A stretch of 64,000 nt of DNA from CAVQNQ01 sp963714205 (GTDB lineage Bacteria; Acidobacteriota; Terriglobia; Bryobacterales; Bryobacteraceae), in the NCBI GenBank assembly GCA_963714205.1, contig CAVQNQ010000002.1, positions 1,426,001 to 1,490,000 of the forward strand. Direction: 5' to 3'. Positions within the stretch are counted from its first letter, which is position 1. Each line of letters starts with the position of its first letter. The translations under genes were made by a program, and so were the position numbers. Positions 38,843 through 47,700 of this stretch are shown one piece after another. Under the pieces are notes generated by a model, which saw only the letters and a list, made by a program, of their open reading frames with translations, was not told the DNA's origin and ran no database searches.

Positions 38843-39139
38843 ATGCCGCTTAACGAGATAGAGCAGCCCTTCGATACCATTGAAAGCGCGCACGATTTCA
38901 TGAACGTGCTCGCCGAAACGATTCTGGATTCGGTGAAAGATCTCGACCGCGAACATTTGTTCAGTCTCAAGGAGGGCGAGGAGCGCCGCGCGCAGGCAGT
39001 CGAGCTGGCCATGTTCAAGCTCAGACTCCTGAACTGCCATGTGCATAAGTCCCGCATCATTCTGAACGACCTTCGCACCATCCGGCGCCTGCTCTTCAAC
39101 GAAAGGCCGGCCGCGGCGCGCGCCATGGCGGCTATGTGA
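38843..39139 (+). CDS. Small helical protein of unknown function, first gene of the operon
   Basis: A 98-aa, almost wholly alpha-helical protein (SAHDFMNVLAETILDSVKDL; AVELAMFKLRLLNCHVHKSR; ILNDLRTIRRLLFNE). The start ATG 38843 has an excellent ribosome site, AGGGGGA, five bases upstream; the frame is open further upstream, but without such a site. It ends three bases before the Fe-S oxidoreductase gene, so it belongs to the operon. I do not recognise a family. It may be a small accessory protein for the enzymes downstream. Confidence 0.7.
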   Translation: MPLNEIEQPFDTIESAHDFMNVLAETILDSVKDLDREHLFSLKEGEERRAQAVELAMFKLRLLNCHVHKSRIILNDLRTIRRLLFNERPAAARAMAAM

Positions 39140-39142
39140 CCT

Positions 39143-41242
39143 ATGGTAGACGCTATCCAGTCGCCGTCGGAGGCTACTTATTGGTTCGTTCAGGGGCGAG
39201 TCCTGTTTTCGATCATCGCCCTGCTGGGGACCGCGTGCTTCGCTTACATAGCCGCGAAGCGCTTGGCCCCGCTCCTGAAGGGCCAACGCGACCCGCGCTT
39301 CGACCGGCCCCTCCTCCGGCTGGGCAAACTTTTGAAATTCTGGTTCGCGCAATGGAGACATCCGCGCTTCATCGGGGCCGGGATTCTTCACATTCTCATC
39401 TTCGCCGGTTTTATCATTCTGGTGATTCGCACCGGCTCGCTGATGACGCTGGGGATCTTCGGATCTTCCGCGGAGCCGGCTGTTCCGTCCTTACTGAGCC
39501 GCATATACAGTGCCACCGGTGATTACGCCGCCACGGTGGTCTTGATCTGCATGGTCGTTGCCGCCTTTCGGCGGCTGGTTCTCAAGCCGGCGCGGTACGC
39601 CGTGCCGGCGCGGTACGGCAAGGCCCGCACCGCCGATGCCGTCTTCCTTCTGGCCCTGATCGCGATCCTCATGGCTGCCGACGGCCTCTTTGAGGGCGCC
39701 AAAGCCGCGGCTCAGTTTCAGCTCGTTCAGCCGGTGGAATCCCTGGCCATTTTATCGCTGCCTTGGATGGTGAAGACCGCTCTCATTTTTAGTCCTTTGT
39801 GGATACTCCAGGATCTCCACCTCGGCGCTTACCTGACACATCAGCTCGCCTTCTTCTTCTTACTTTGTTACCGGCCTTTTGGAATCCAGTTTCATGTGGA
39901 GACATCCTTCTTTAGCATCTATTTCGCTAAGTTGGACCGCGGATCCGTCAAGCCCGTGCGATGGGGCGTTCCCGACGACCGCCTGGACCAGGTGCAATCC
40001 TTCGGCGTTAAGACCTTCGAGGATTTCACCTGGAAGCACATGCTGGACTTCTACTCTTGCGCCGATTGCGGCCGCTGCTCGGACCAGTGTCCCGCCAACG
40101 CCGCCGGACGGCCGCTGTCGCCCCGGTTTGTGAGCGTCAAAGGCCGCGATTACGCCTTCAAACACTATCCCGTTTTCGGAAAGTCCAACAACGGCCACTC
40201 TCTCGTCGGCGACGTGTACTCGGAAGATGAGATCTGGTCGTGTACCACCTGCGGCGCCTGCGAGGCCGAGTGCCCGCTGTTGATCGAGCAGATCGATAAG
40301 ATCGTGGACCTGCGGCGCGGCCTGGTGGATGATGGCAAGGTGCCCCAATCGCTTCAGAAGCCTCTGAAGGCTCTGGAGAGCCGCGGCAACCCCTACGGCA
40401 AGATGGAGAAAAAGCGCGCCGACTGGGTCAAGGACAAGGAGTTTCAGCAGACCTGTTCCGTTCCAATCCTGAATGGGAACCGCGACGCCGATACTCTCTA
40501 TTTCGTCGACAGTATCACTTCCTACGACGACCGCATCCAGTCGATCGGCCGCTCTACCGCCAGGATTCTGACTCGCATCGGCACTAACTTCGGAGTCCTC
40601 GGCGCGGCCGAGAGGGACAGCGGGCACGAGGTCCGCCGCTTCGGCGAAGAGATGCTCTTCATCGCCTTGCGGGACCACAACTCGGAGGCCATCAGAGCTT
40701 CCGGCGCCCGGCGCATCGTCACGAACGACCCTCACGCCCTTAACGCATTGAAGCACGACTACAAGGACGTGCCTCCCGTGGAACATATCAGCCAGACGAT
40801 CGCCCGGGAAGTCAAGGCCGGCGGCATCGAGTTTGAGCCGCTCGCGGATTCCGGTAGCGTATATACCTATCACGATCCCTGCTATCTGGGGCGCCACAAC
40901 GGTATCTATGAGGACCCCCGGGCCGTGCTGGATGCGATTCCCGGCTTGAAGAGGGTCGAGATGCACCGCTCGCGCGACCGCTCCTTCTGTTGTGGTTCGG
41001 GCGGACTCGCGCTCTTCTACGAACCCAAGGAAGAGCAGCGCATGGGTGTCATGCGAGTCCGCATGGCCGCCGACGCGGGGGCCAACGTGATTGTAACTGC
41101 CTGCCCGTTCTGCATGGTGAACATAGAGGACGCCATCAAGGTCGCCGGCATGGAAGGCCGCATGGCCGCCCTCGATATCACGGAATTGGTAGATCGTCAA
41201 GTTCGTGTGGAGCGGGCTGTCGGCCCGCTGGTGAGTTGTTGA
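39143..41242 (+). CDS. Membrane Fe-S oxidoreductase, ETF:(methyl)menaquinone oxidoreductase-type (EMO-like)
   Basis: A 699-aa protein. The N-terminal ~260 residues have about six membrane helices of the NarI/cytochrome b type with His residues. Next come two [4Fe-4S] motifs of a dicluster ferredoxin (CADCGRCSDQCP and CTTCGACEAECP), then two CCG domains of the HdrD/GlpC type. The second CCG is intact (HDPCYLGRHNG, FCCGSGG, TACPFCMVN). The first has lost its cysteines (VDSITSYDDR, AAERDSGHEVRR). Proteins with this layout next to EtfBA carry electrons from ETF to menaquinone in syntrophic bacteria. Location before etfBA supports that role here. Confidence 0.88.
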   Translation: MVDAIQSPSEATYWFVQGRVLFSIIALLGTACFAYIAAKRLAPLLKGQRDPRFDRPLLRLGKLLKFWFAQWRHPRFIGAGILHILIFAGFIILVIRTGSLMTLGIFGSSAEPAVPSLLSRIYSATGDYAATVVLICMVVAAFRRLVLKPARYAVPARYGKARTADAVFLLALIAILMAADGLFEGAKAAAQFQLVQPVESLAILSLPWMVKTALIFSPLWILQDLHLGAYLTHQLAFFFLLCYRPFGIQFHVETSFFSIYFAKLDRGSVKPVRWGVPDDRLDQVQSFGVKTFEDFTWKHMLDFYSCADCGRCSDQCPANAAGRPLSPRFVSVKGRDYAFKHYPVFGKSNNGHSLVGDVYSEDEIWSCTTCGACEAECPLLIEQIDKIVDLRRGLVDDGKVPQSLQKPLKALESRGNPYGKMEKKRADWVKDKEFQQTCSVPILNGNRDADTLYFVDSITSYDDRIQSIGRSTARILTRIGTNFGVLGAAERDSGHEVRRFGEEMLFIALRDHNSEAIRASGARRIVTNDPHALNALKHDYKDVPPVEHISQTIAREVKAGGIEFEPLADSGSVYTYHDPCYLGRHNGIYEDPRAVLDAIPGLKRVEMHRSRDRSFCCGSGGLALFYEPKEEQRMGVMRVRMAADAGANVIVTACPFCMVNIEDAIKVAGMEGRMAALDITELVDRQVRVERAVGPLVSC

Positions 41243-41288
41243 ACCGCCGCCCGCGCCGAGTGCCAACCGGCGCTTACAAGGAGTGATT

Positions 41289-42080
41289 ATGGAAATCCTG
41301 GTTTGCGCAAAGAGGGTGCCCGATACCTCGGAGAATGAGATCGAGCTGGATCGCGCCGGAACGGACATCGAGCGCGACGAACTCGTGTATTCGATCAATG
41401 AGCCGGATAACTATGCGGTCGAAGAGGCCCTGCAGTTGGTCGATCGCACCGGCGGAACTGTGACCGTGACTACCGTAGGAGCCGAAGACGACGAAGAGAT
41501 CCTGCGCCGCGAGATGGCCATGGGCGCTCACCATGCCGTGCTCCTCTCGGACGAAGCTTTCGAAGGCTCCGATGGCCGCGGAAACGCCGCGATTTTGAAG
41601 GCGTTCGTTCAGAAGGGTAAGTACGATCTGATCCTGACCGGCGTGCAGGCCGACGACGGCGCCGCCCAGGTAGGCGGCATGCTCGCCGCCATGCTCGACT
41701 ACCCATTCGCCGCGCTGGTGAACTCCATCGAGGTTCTGGATGGCGGGAAGCTCAAGATCGGCCGTGAAATCGAAGGCGGCAACCGCGAGATCAGCGAGAT
41801 CGATCTGCCGTGCGTGCTCTCGATTCAGACCGGCATCAATGAACCGCGCTATGTCGGGATGCGCGGCATCCGGCAGGTGGCTTCCCGTGAGATCCCCACC
41901 TTCGACGCGGGTGACCTGGGTATCGACCCGGACACCGTCGGCGAGGCCGGGGCGAAATTGGAGCGCCTGGATTATTTCATTCCCGCCATGGGCAAGGGCG
42001 CCGAGATGCTCGAAGGCAGCCCCGAGGAAATCACTGGGAAGTTAGTCGAGTTACTGAAAGTCAAGGGAGGGTTGAACTAA
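41289..42080 (+). CDS. etfB: Electron transfer flavoprotein beta subunit
   Basis: A 263-aa AMP-binding half of ETF. Signatures: ILVCAKRVPDTSENEIEL at the start, the beta-family motif LTGVQADDGAAQVGGMLA and LPCVLSIQTGINEPRY. ATG 41289 has AGGAG six bases upstream. The TAA overlaps the etfA ATG by one base, so the two subunits are coupled. It takes electrons from acyl-CoA dehydrogenases. The neighbours suggest the dehydrogenase at 43078 as donor and the Fe-S protein upstream as acceptor. Confidence 0.95.
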   Translation: MEILVCAKRVPDTSENEIELDRAGTDIERDELVYSINEPDNYAVEEALQLVDRTGGTVTVTTVGAEDDEEILRREMAMGAHHAVLLSDEAFEGSDGRGNAAILKAFVQKGKYDLILTGVQADDGAAQVGGMLAAMLDYPFAALVNSIEVLDGGKLKIGREIEGGNREISEIDLPCVLSIQTGINEPRYVGMRGIRQVASREIPTFDAGDLGIDPDTVGEAGAKLERLDYFIPAMGKGAEMLEGSPEEITGKLVELLKVKGGLN

Positions 42081-43081
42081 TGGCTCGCATCTTCGTCTAT
42101 GTGGTGCACAAGAGCGGCGTGCCCGACGACTCCGCGCCCGAGTTGCTGGCCGCGGCGCGCAGGATCGATCCCGCTCAATCTCCGACCGCGCTCCTCACCG
42201 GCTGTGGCGCGGAGCTGGAGGCCGTTTGCGGTGCTCTGACCGCTTCCTGCCAGGAGGTCTGGAAGATCGCCGGCGAGGCCCTGGCTTACCCCAATGCGGA
42301 GTTGGTCCGCAAGGCTTTGGCCGCGGTCGTGCCGCCCGGAAGCATCGTGTTAGTCGCGCATTCGCATTTCGGAGTCGATCTCGCGCCCGGTCTTTCGATC
42401 CGCATGAATGCTGCCTATGCGCCCGACGTGGTGGAGATCGAGGGTGTCACCGGAGCCGCTCTGAAGCTGGTTCGCCAGGAATTCGGCGGACAGGTGAGCG
42501 CGCACGTGCGCTGCGATATCTCCGGTGGCGCGGTCATCGGTGTCCGTCCGGGCGCCTTCAAACCCATCGAGAGCGCTCCAGCCGGCGGACAGGTGATCGA
42601 TAAGTCGGCCGACGTCGGCCCGCTCACCGCGGGAAGGCGCTATCTCGAAACCGTCGTCGCCGAGACGGGCGCTGTCGATATCACCAAGCACCAGGTTCTG
42701 GTCTCCATCGGCCGCGGCATCCAGGGAGAAGAGAATGTGCCCATCGCCGAAGAGTTGGCCGAGGCCATGGGCGCCGCCGTGAGCTGTTCCAGGCCCGTGG
42801 TGGACGCTAAGTGGATGGAGAAATCCCGGCAGGTGGGTTCCTCCGGCAAGACCGTGAAGCCCAAGGTTTATATGGCTTGCGGCATTAGTGGTTCCTTCCA
42901 GCACTTAGCGGGGCTGAAGGGCAATCCCTTCATCGTCGCCATTAATAAGAATCCCAAGGCTCCCATCTTCCGCGTCGCCGATGTTGGAATCGTAGCCGAC
43001 ATTCTGGAGTTTCTGCCGCAATTGACTAACCGGATTCGTGAAGAATGCGCCGTTCCGGCGAAGGGAGGACACCGCTCGTGA
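42080..43081 (+). CDS. etfA: Electron transfer flavoprotein alpha subunit
   Basis: A 333-aa FAD-binding half of ETF. The C-terminal FAD domain shows VSIGRGIQGEENVPIAEEL, RPVVDAKWMEKSRQVGSSG, KPKVYMACGISGSFQHLAGL and FIVAINKNPKAPIF. The N-terminal domain is about 190 residues, as usual. Its TGA overlaps the GTG of the acyl-CoA dehydrogenase (GTGA), so the three genes are co-translated. Confidence 0.95.
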   Translation: MARIFVYVVHKSGVPDDSAPELLAAARRIDPAQSPTALLTGCGAELEAVCGALTASCQEVWKIAGEALAYPNAELVRKALAAVVPPGSIVLVAHSHFGVDLAPGLSIRMNAAYAPDVVEIEGVTGAALKLVRQEFGGQVSAHVRCDISGGAVIGVRPGAFKPIESAPAGGQVIDKSADVGPLTAGRRYLETVVAETGAVDITKHQVLVSIGRGIQGEENVPIAEELAEAMGAAVSCSRPVVDAKWMEKSRQVGSSGKTVKPKVYMACGISGSFQHLAGLKGNPFIVAINKNPKAPIFRVADVGIVADILEFLPQLTNRIREECAVPAKGGHRS

Positions 43082-44754
43082 TCTCGAAAAAGACGCTCAA
43101 GCTCAGTTTGAAATCGCTCCGGGAATTCGCCAAGAAGAGGCTTCCCGACGAGCAACTCCGCGAGTGGGACGACCGCGACGAGTGTCCGCTCGAGATTGTC
43201 CACCACCTCTGCAATCCCGATCAACTGGGCATCCAGCTTTTGTTCATTCCCGAGGAGTACGGCGGTTTCGGCGGCGGCGCTTTCGACGTGTACTGCGTCT
43301 GCGAAGAGATGGCCCGCATCGATCTGGGCATCGCAACCTCCGTGCTGGCCACGTTCCTGGGGAGCGACCCGATTTTCGTTGGCGCCACTCCCGAGCAGAA
43401 AAAGGTGTGGCTGACGCGCATCGCCGAAGAAGGATTATTGTTCGCGTACGGCGCCACCGAACCTGAGGCCGGCAGCGACTTAGGCGCCTTGCAGACCACC
43501 GCCGAGCGGGTGATGGAAGGCGACCGCGTGGTGGGCTATAAGATCAACGGCAGCAAGCAGTGGATCAGCAACGGCGGAATAGCCGACGCTTACACCATTC
43601 TGGCCAGCACGCCCGCCGGTCCCAGTTGGTTCGTCGTCGAAAAGGGAGCTCCGGGCTTCAATCACGATAAGCCGGAAGACAAGCACGGTATCCGCCTGAG
43701 TAACACCGCGGCCCTCTCGCTGACCGACGTCTTTGTGGATCCTAGCCGTCTGATAGGCGGCGTGGAAGGCCAGGGGTTGATCCAGGCGCAGTTGGTGTTC
43801 GGCTACACGCGTCTGATGGTGGCCACTTTCGGTTTGGGGGCCGGCTGGGCCGCGCTGGATCGCGCCATTCCCTATTCCGCCAAGCGCATTCAGGCCGGGG
43901 CGCCGCTCTCGGAAAAGCAGGGATACACGCACAAGTTGATCGTGCCGAACGTGGCGCGCCTCGAAGCCGGCCGGGCCTATATCGAGGAAACCGCCGAGCG
44001 CATCGACGCGGGCGAGGGCAGCCTCAATACCGAGGGCGCCATCGCCAAGTACATGTCCACGGAAGCCGGCAACGCCGCCGCCGAGGCCAGTATCCAGGCC
44101 TTGGGCGGCTACGGTTACACGCACGAGTACATGGTCGAGAAGATCAAGCGCGACGTCCGCATCACCTGCATTTACGAAGGCACCTCCGAAATTATGGAGA
44201 TGACCATCAGCCGCGACCGCTGGCAGCTTCATCTGAAAACGCGCGGCCAGTATTACCACGAGCAGGCGCGCCGCTGCGAAGCCATTCACGCCTCGCATCC
44301 CGATGTGGGAGCGGACGTGGCCGCGCTCGCCTTGCACGCGCTGGCCGAAGCGATGGAACGGGCCCGCGTCGGCCGGCTCACCCGCTTTCAGCACATCCTC
44401 CTCCGCCTCGGCGAATGGATCGCTTATGCCGAGTGCGCGGGCAGTTTGTCGCGCCGCGCGGCTCTCATGGCGGAAGGCCGCCTGAACGAAAAAGCCAGCT
44501 TCCGTTTCGACCCCACGGCGCTCGCCGCGATGGCCCGCATCTTTGCGCGCGAAGCGGCTCTCCGCGTGGGCACCGAGAGCCTGCGCTGGATCGCCGGCGC
44601 GGGCGGTGTGAGCGAGAGCGAAATGGCCGCCTTCGAATCGGCGTTGCGGTTGCCCGCCATCCATCGCGCGCAGGCGGGGTTGATCTCGGATATGGATTTC
44701 GTGGCCGACGTGCTGTACGGCCGCGCGGCCAAGCGCGCCGCGCCGGCCGCCTGA
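43078..44754 (+). CDS. Acyl-CoA dehydrogenase with long C-terminal extension
   Basis: A FAD enzyme of 558 aa that introduces a 2,3-double bond in an acyl thioester. Motifs: YGATEPEAGSDLGALQT, GYKINGSKQWISNGG, AIQALGGYGYTHEYMVEKI-like IQALGGYGYTHEYMVE, and the catalytic Glu in CIYEGTSEIMEM. Normal dehydrogenases are about 380 aa; here ~170 helical residues follow, as in VLCAD/ACAD9-type enzymes that bind membranes. GTG 43078 has GGGAGG upstream. It probably delivers electrons to the EtfBA encoded just upstream. A substrate on CoA or on the downstream carrier domains is possible; this is inference. Confidence 0.92.
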   Translation: MISKKTLKLSLKSLREFAKKRLPDEQLREWDDRDECPLEIVHHLCNPDQLGIQLLFIPEEYGGFGGGAFDVYCVCEEMARIDLGIATSVLATFLGSDPIFVGATPEQKKVWLTRIAEEGLLFAYGATEPEAGSDLGALQTTAERVMEGDRVVGYKINGSKQWISNGGIADAYTILASTPAGPSWFVVEKGAPGFNHDKPEDKHGIRLSNTAALSLTDVFVDPSRLIGGVEGQGLIQAQLVFGYTRLMVATFGLGAGWAALDRAIPYSAKRIQAGAPLSEKQGYTHKLIVPNVARLEAGRAYIEETAERIDAGEGSLNTEGAIAKYMSTEAGNAAAEASIQALGGYGYTHEYMVEKIKRDVRITCIYEGTSEIMEMTISRDRWQLHLKTRGQYYHEQARRCEAIHASHPDVGADVAALALHALAEAMERARVGRLTRFQHILLRLGEWIAYAECAGSLSRRAALMAEGRLNEKASFRFDPTALAAMARIFAREAALRVGTESLRWIAGAGGVSESEMAAFESALRLPAIHRAQAGLISDMDFVADVLYGRAAKRAAPAA

Positions 44755-44793
44755 TCGGAGAGAGAGTTCTTGACTTACCGCTAGGGAGCGAAT

Positions 44794-47700
44794 GTGGGGA
44801 GTACAGTTATCATGGAAGATACCTCTTATCAAGCCATCGCGATTGTGGGCGCGGGAGCCGTTCTGCCCGATGCCCCGAATGTGCCGGCCTTCTGGAATAA
44901 CTTGAAGAACGGCCGCTACAGCGTCACCGAAGTTACCCCCGACCGCTGGGACCCGGCCCTCTATTACGATTCCGACCGCACCGTGCCGGGTAAGACTTAC
45001 TCGAAGATCGGCGGCTGGGTGCGCGAATTCGAGTGGGATCCGCTGAAGTGGCGCATTGCCGTCCCGCCGCGCGTGGCCGATGCCATGGATCAGGGCCAGA
45101 AATGGGCCGTCGCCTGCGTGCGCGAAGCGCTCGAAGATTACGGTTATCCGAAGCGCCCCATGGATCTCGATCGCACCGCCGTGATCCTCGGCAACGCGAT
45201 GGGTGGAGAGCGCCACTATCTCACCTCCCTGCGCATTTACTTCCCGGAATACGAGCGGGAACTCGAGGGAAGCGCCAGCTTCAGCGCGCTCCCCGAACCG
45301 GTGCGCCGCGAAATAAACAGCGAGTTACACAAGCGGATCGCCGCCCGCCTCCCGGATACCACCGAAGACACCATGCCCGGTGAGCTGGCCAACTGCATCG
45401 CCGGCCGGGTGGCCAACCTCTTCAATTTCCACGGTCCCAATTTCACCACGGATGCCGCATGCGCGTCGGCCATGGCAGCGGTCTCCACGGCTGTGAAGGG
45501 CTTGGTGGCCAACGAATTCGACGTAGCCATCACGGGCGGCATCGACCGCAACATGGGCGTTTCGTCTTTTGTGAAATTCTGCAAGATTGGCGCGCTCTCC
45601 GCCACCGGGACGCGCCCCTACGGCGAGGGGGCCGATGGCTTCATCATGGGTGAAGGCGCCTCCATATTTATGATGAAGCGCCTGGCCGATGCCGAACGCG
45701 ACGGCGACAAGATTTACGCCGTGCTGCGCGGCATGGGCGCCTCCAGCGACGGCAAGGGCAAAGGCATCACCGCGCCCAATCCGGTGGGCCAGAAGTTCTG
45801 CCTCGAGCGCGCCTGGAAGAATGCCGGTGTCTCCCCCGAAATGGGAACCTATATGGAAGGCCACGGCACCTCCACCCGCGTGGGCGACGTGGTGGAAGTC
45901 AATAGCATGATCGATTTGCTCAACGGCTTTCACCTTTCCCACTCACTCCGTGCCGCTCGGCTCGGTCAAGTCGAACTTCGGACATCTCAAAGGCGGCGCC
46001 GGCGCCGCGGGAATGCTGAAAGCCGTCCTGGCGCTGCACGACAAGCTCCTGCCGCCCAGCCTCAATTGCCAGCGCACCAATCCGGATGTCGATTTCGGCC
46101 GCTGCCCGCTCTACGTCAACACCGAGCTGACACCGTGGATGGTCCCCGCCGGTGGCGTGCGCCGCGCCGGCGTGAGCGCCTTCGGATTTGGCGGCACCAA
46201 TTTCCACGCCGTTCTCGAAGAGTACATTCCCCACAAGCTGACCGGCAATGGAAAGAGCCGGGTTGCCTTCCACGAGTCGCCGCCCGCGTCTGGCGGCAAC
46301 GGAGGCGTCGCCGCGAAGGATAACGCCGGCGCCCCCGCCGCGTCCTCTCATAAAGCGCCTTTGCGGGGCGCATTGCTGGTGGGCGGCTCCTCGGAGGTCG
46401 AACTGGCCGAGCGCCTGCGCGCCATCCAAAGAGCCGCCGCCGAGGGCCGCGCCCCCGCTCCGGCCCCTCCCGCCGCTCGGGATCTGCGCGCGCCCGAGCG
46501 CCTGGCCATCGATTTCGCCAATGCCGCCGACCTGGCCGACAAATCCTCCAGAGCGCTAAAAGCGCTGGCGGCCAACCAACCCCTCGCGTGGAAGGCTCTG
46601 CGCGCGCAAGGTGTTTTCCGCGGCCATGGCCCGGCGCCCAAAGTGGCGTTCCTCTATACCGGTCAGGGATCGCAGTACGTCAACATGCTGAGCGATCTGC
46701 GCGCCGCCGAGCCGATCGTCGCCGCCACCTTCGCCGAGGCGGATCGTGTGATGACTCCGTTCCTCGGCAAGCCGCTGAGTGAGTTTGTTTTCGTCGACCC
46801 GGCCGACGCCGCAGCCGTGGCGCAGGCCGAAGAAGATCTCCGCCAGACGGCCCTCACTCAGCCGGCTATTCTCTCGGCCGATATCGCCCTCACCCGCCTG
46901 CTGGCCGCGTATGGAATTCAGCCCGACATGACCATGGGACATAGCATGGGCGAATACGGCGCCCTGGTGGCTGCCGGCGCTCTTCCGTTTGAGGACGCCC
47001 TCGAAGCCGTCAGCGCCCGCGGCCGCGAAATGACGCGCGTAGCTTTGGGCGATAACGGCCGTATGGCGGCGGTCTTCGCTCCGCTCGAGGAAATCGAGCG
47101 GATTCTGAAGTCCGTCGATGGCTACGCCGTGATCGCCAACATCAACAGCGGCAGCCAGGCCGTGATCGGCGGCGTGTCGAACGCCGTCGCGCAAGCCCAG
47201 GCGCTTCTCGAAAAGGCCGGCTACAACGTGGTGGAATTGACGGTCAGCCACGCCTTCCACACGTCCATAGTCGCCGGGGCCAGCGAGCCGCTGCGGCGTA
47301 TGCTCGACCGCACGCACCTCCAGTCGCCTGTCCTGCCTGTGGTCGCTAATGTGAACGGCGAATTCTATCCCAGCGGGCCCGGTGTGAGGGAGAAGATGTT
47401 GGACATTCTCGCGCTCCAGGTCGCCTCTCCGGTGCAATTCGTGAAAGGCCTGCACACGCTCTATGGCGCCGGCGCGCGCGTCTTCGTGGAGGTCGGCCCC
47501 AAGAAGGCCTTGCACGGATTCGCCGAAGACGTGCTCGGCTCCGATGCCGAGGTCCTCTCGCTCTTCACCAACCATCCCAAGTTCGGCGATATCCCCGCCT
47601 TCAACAACGCCCTGTGCGGGCTCTACGCCGCGGGACTCGGCGCCGGCATCGCGGAGCAGGCGGACCGTCCGTCCGTCCCCGTCTCTGTCGCCGAGGCGGG

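Noticed and set aside
39860..41398. A 512-codon open frame on the minus strand
   Set aside because: It is antisense to the Fe-S oxidoreductase, whose cysteine motifs are on the plus strand.
43480..45216. A 578-codon open frame on the minus strand
   Set aside because: It covers the end of the acyl-CoA dehydrogenase and the start of KS1 on the other strand and has no family features.
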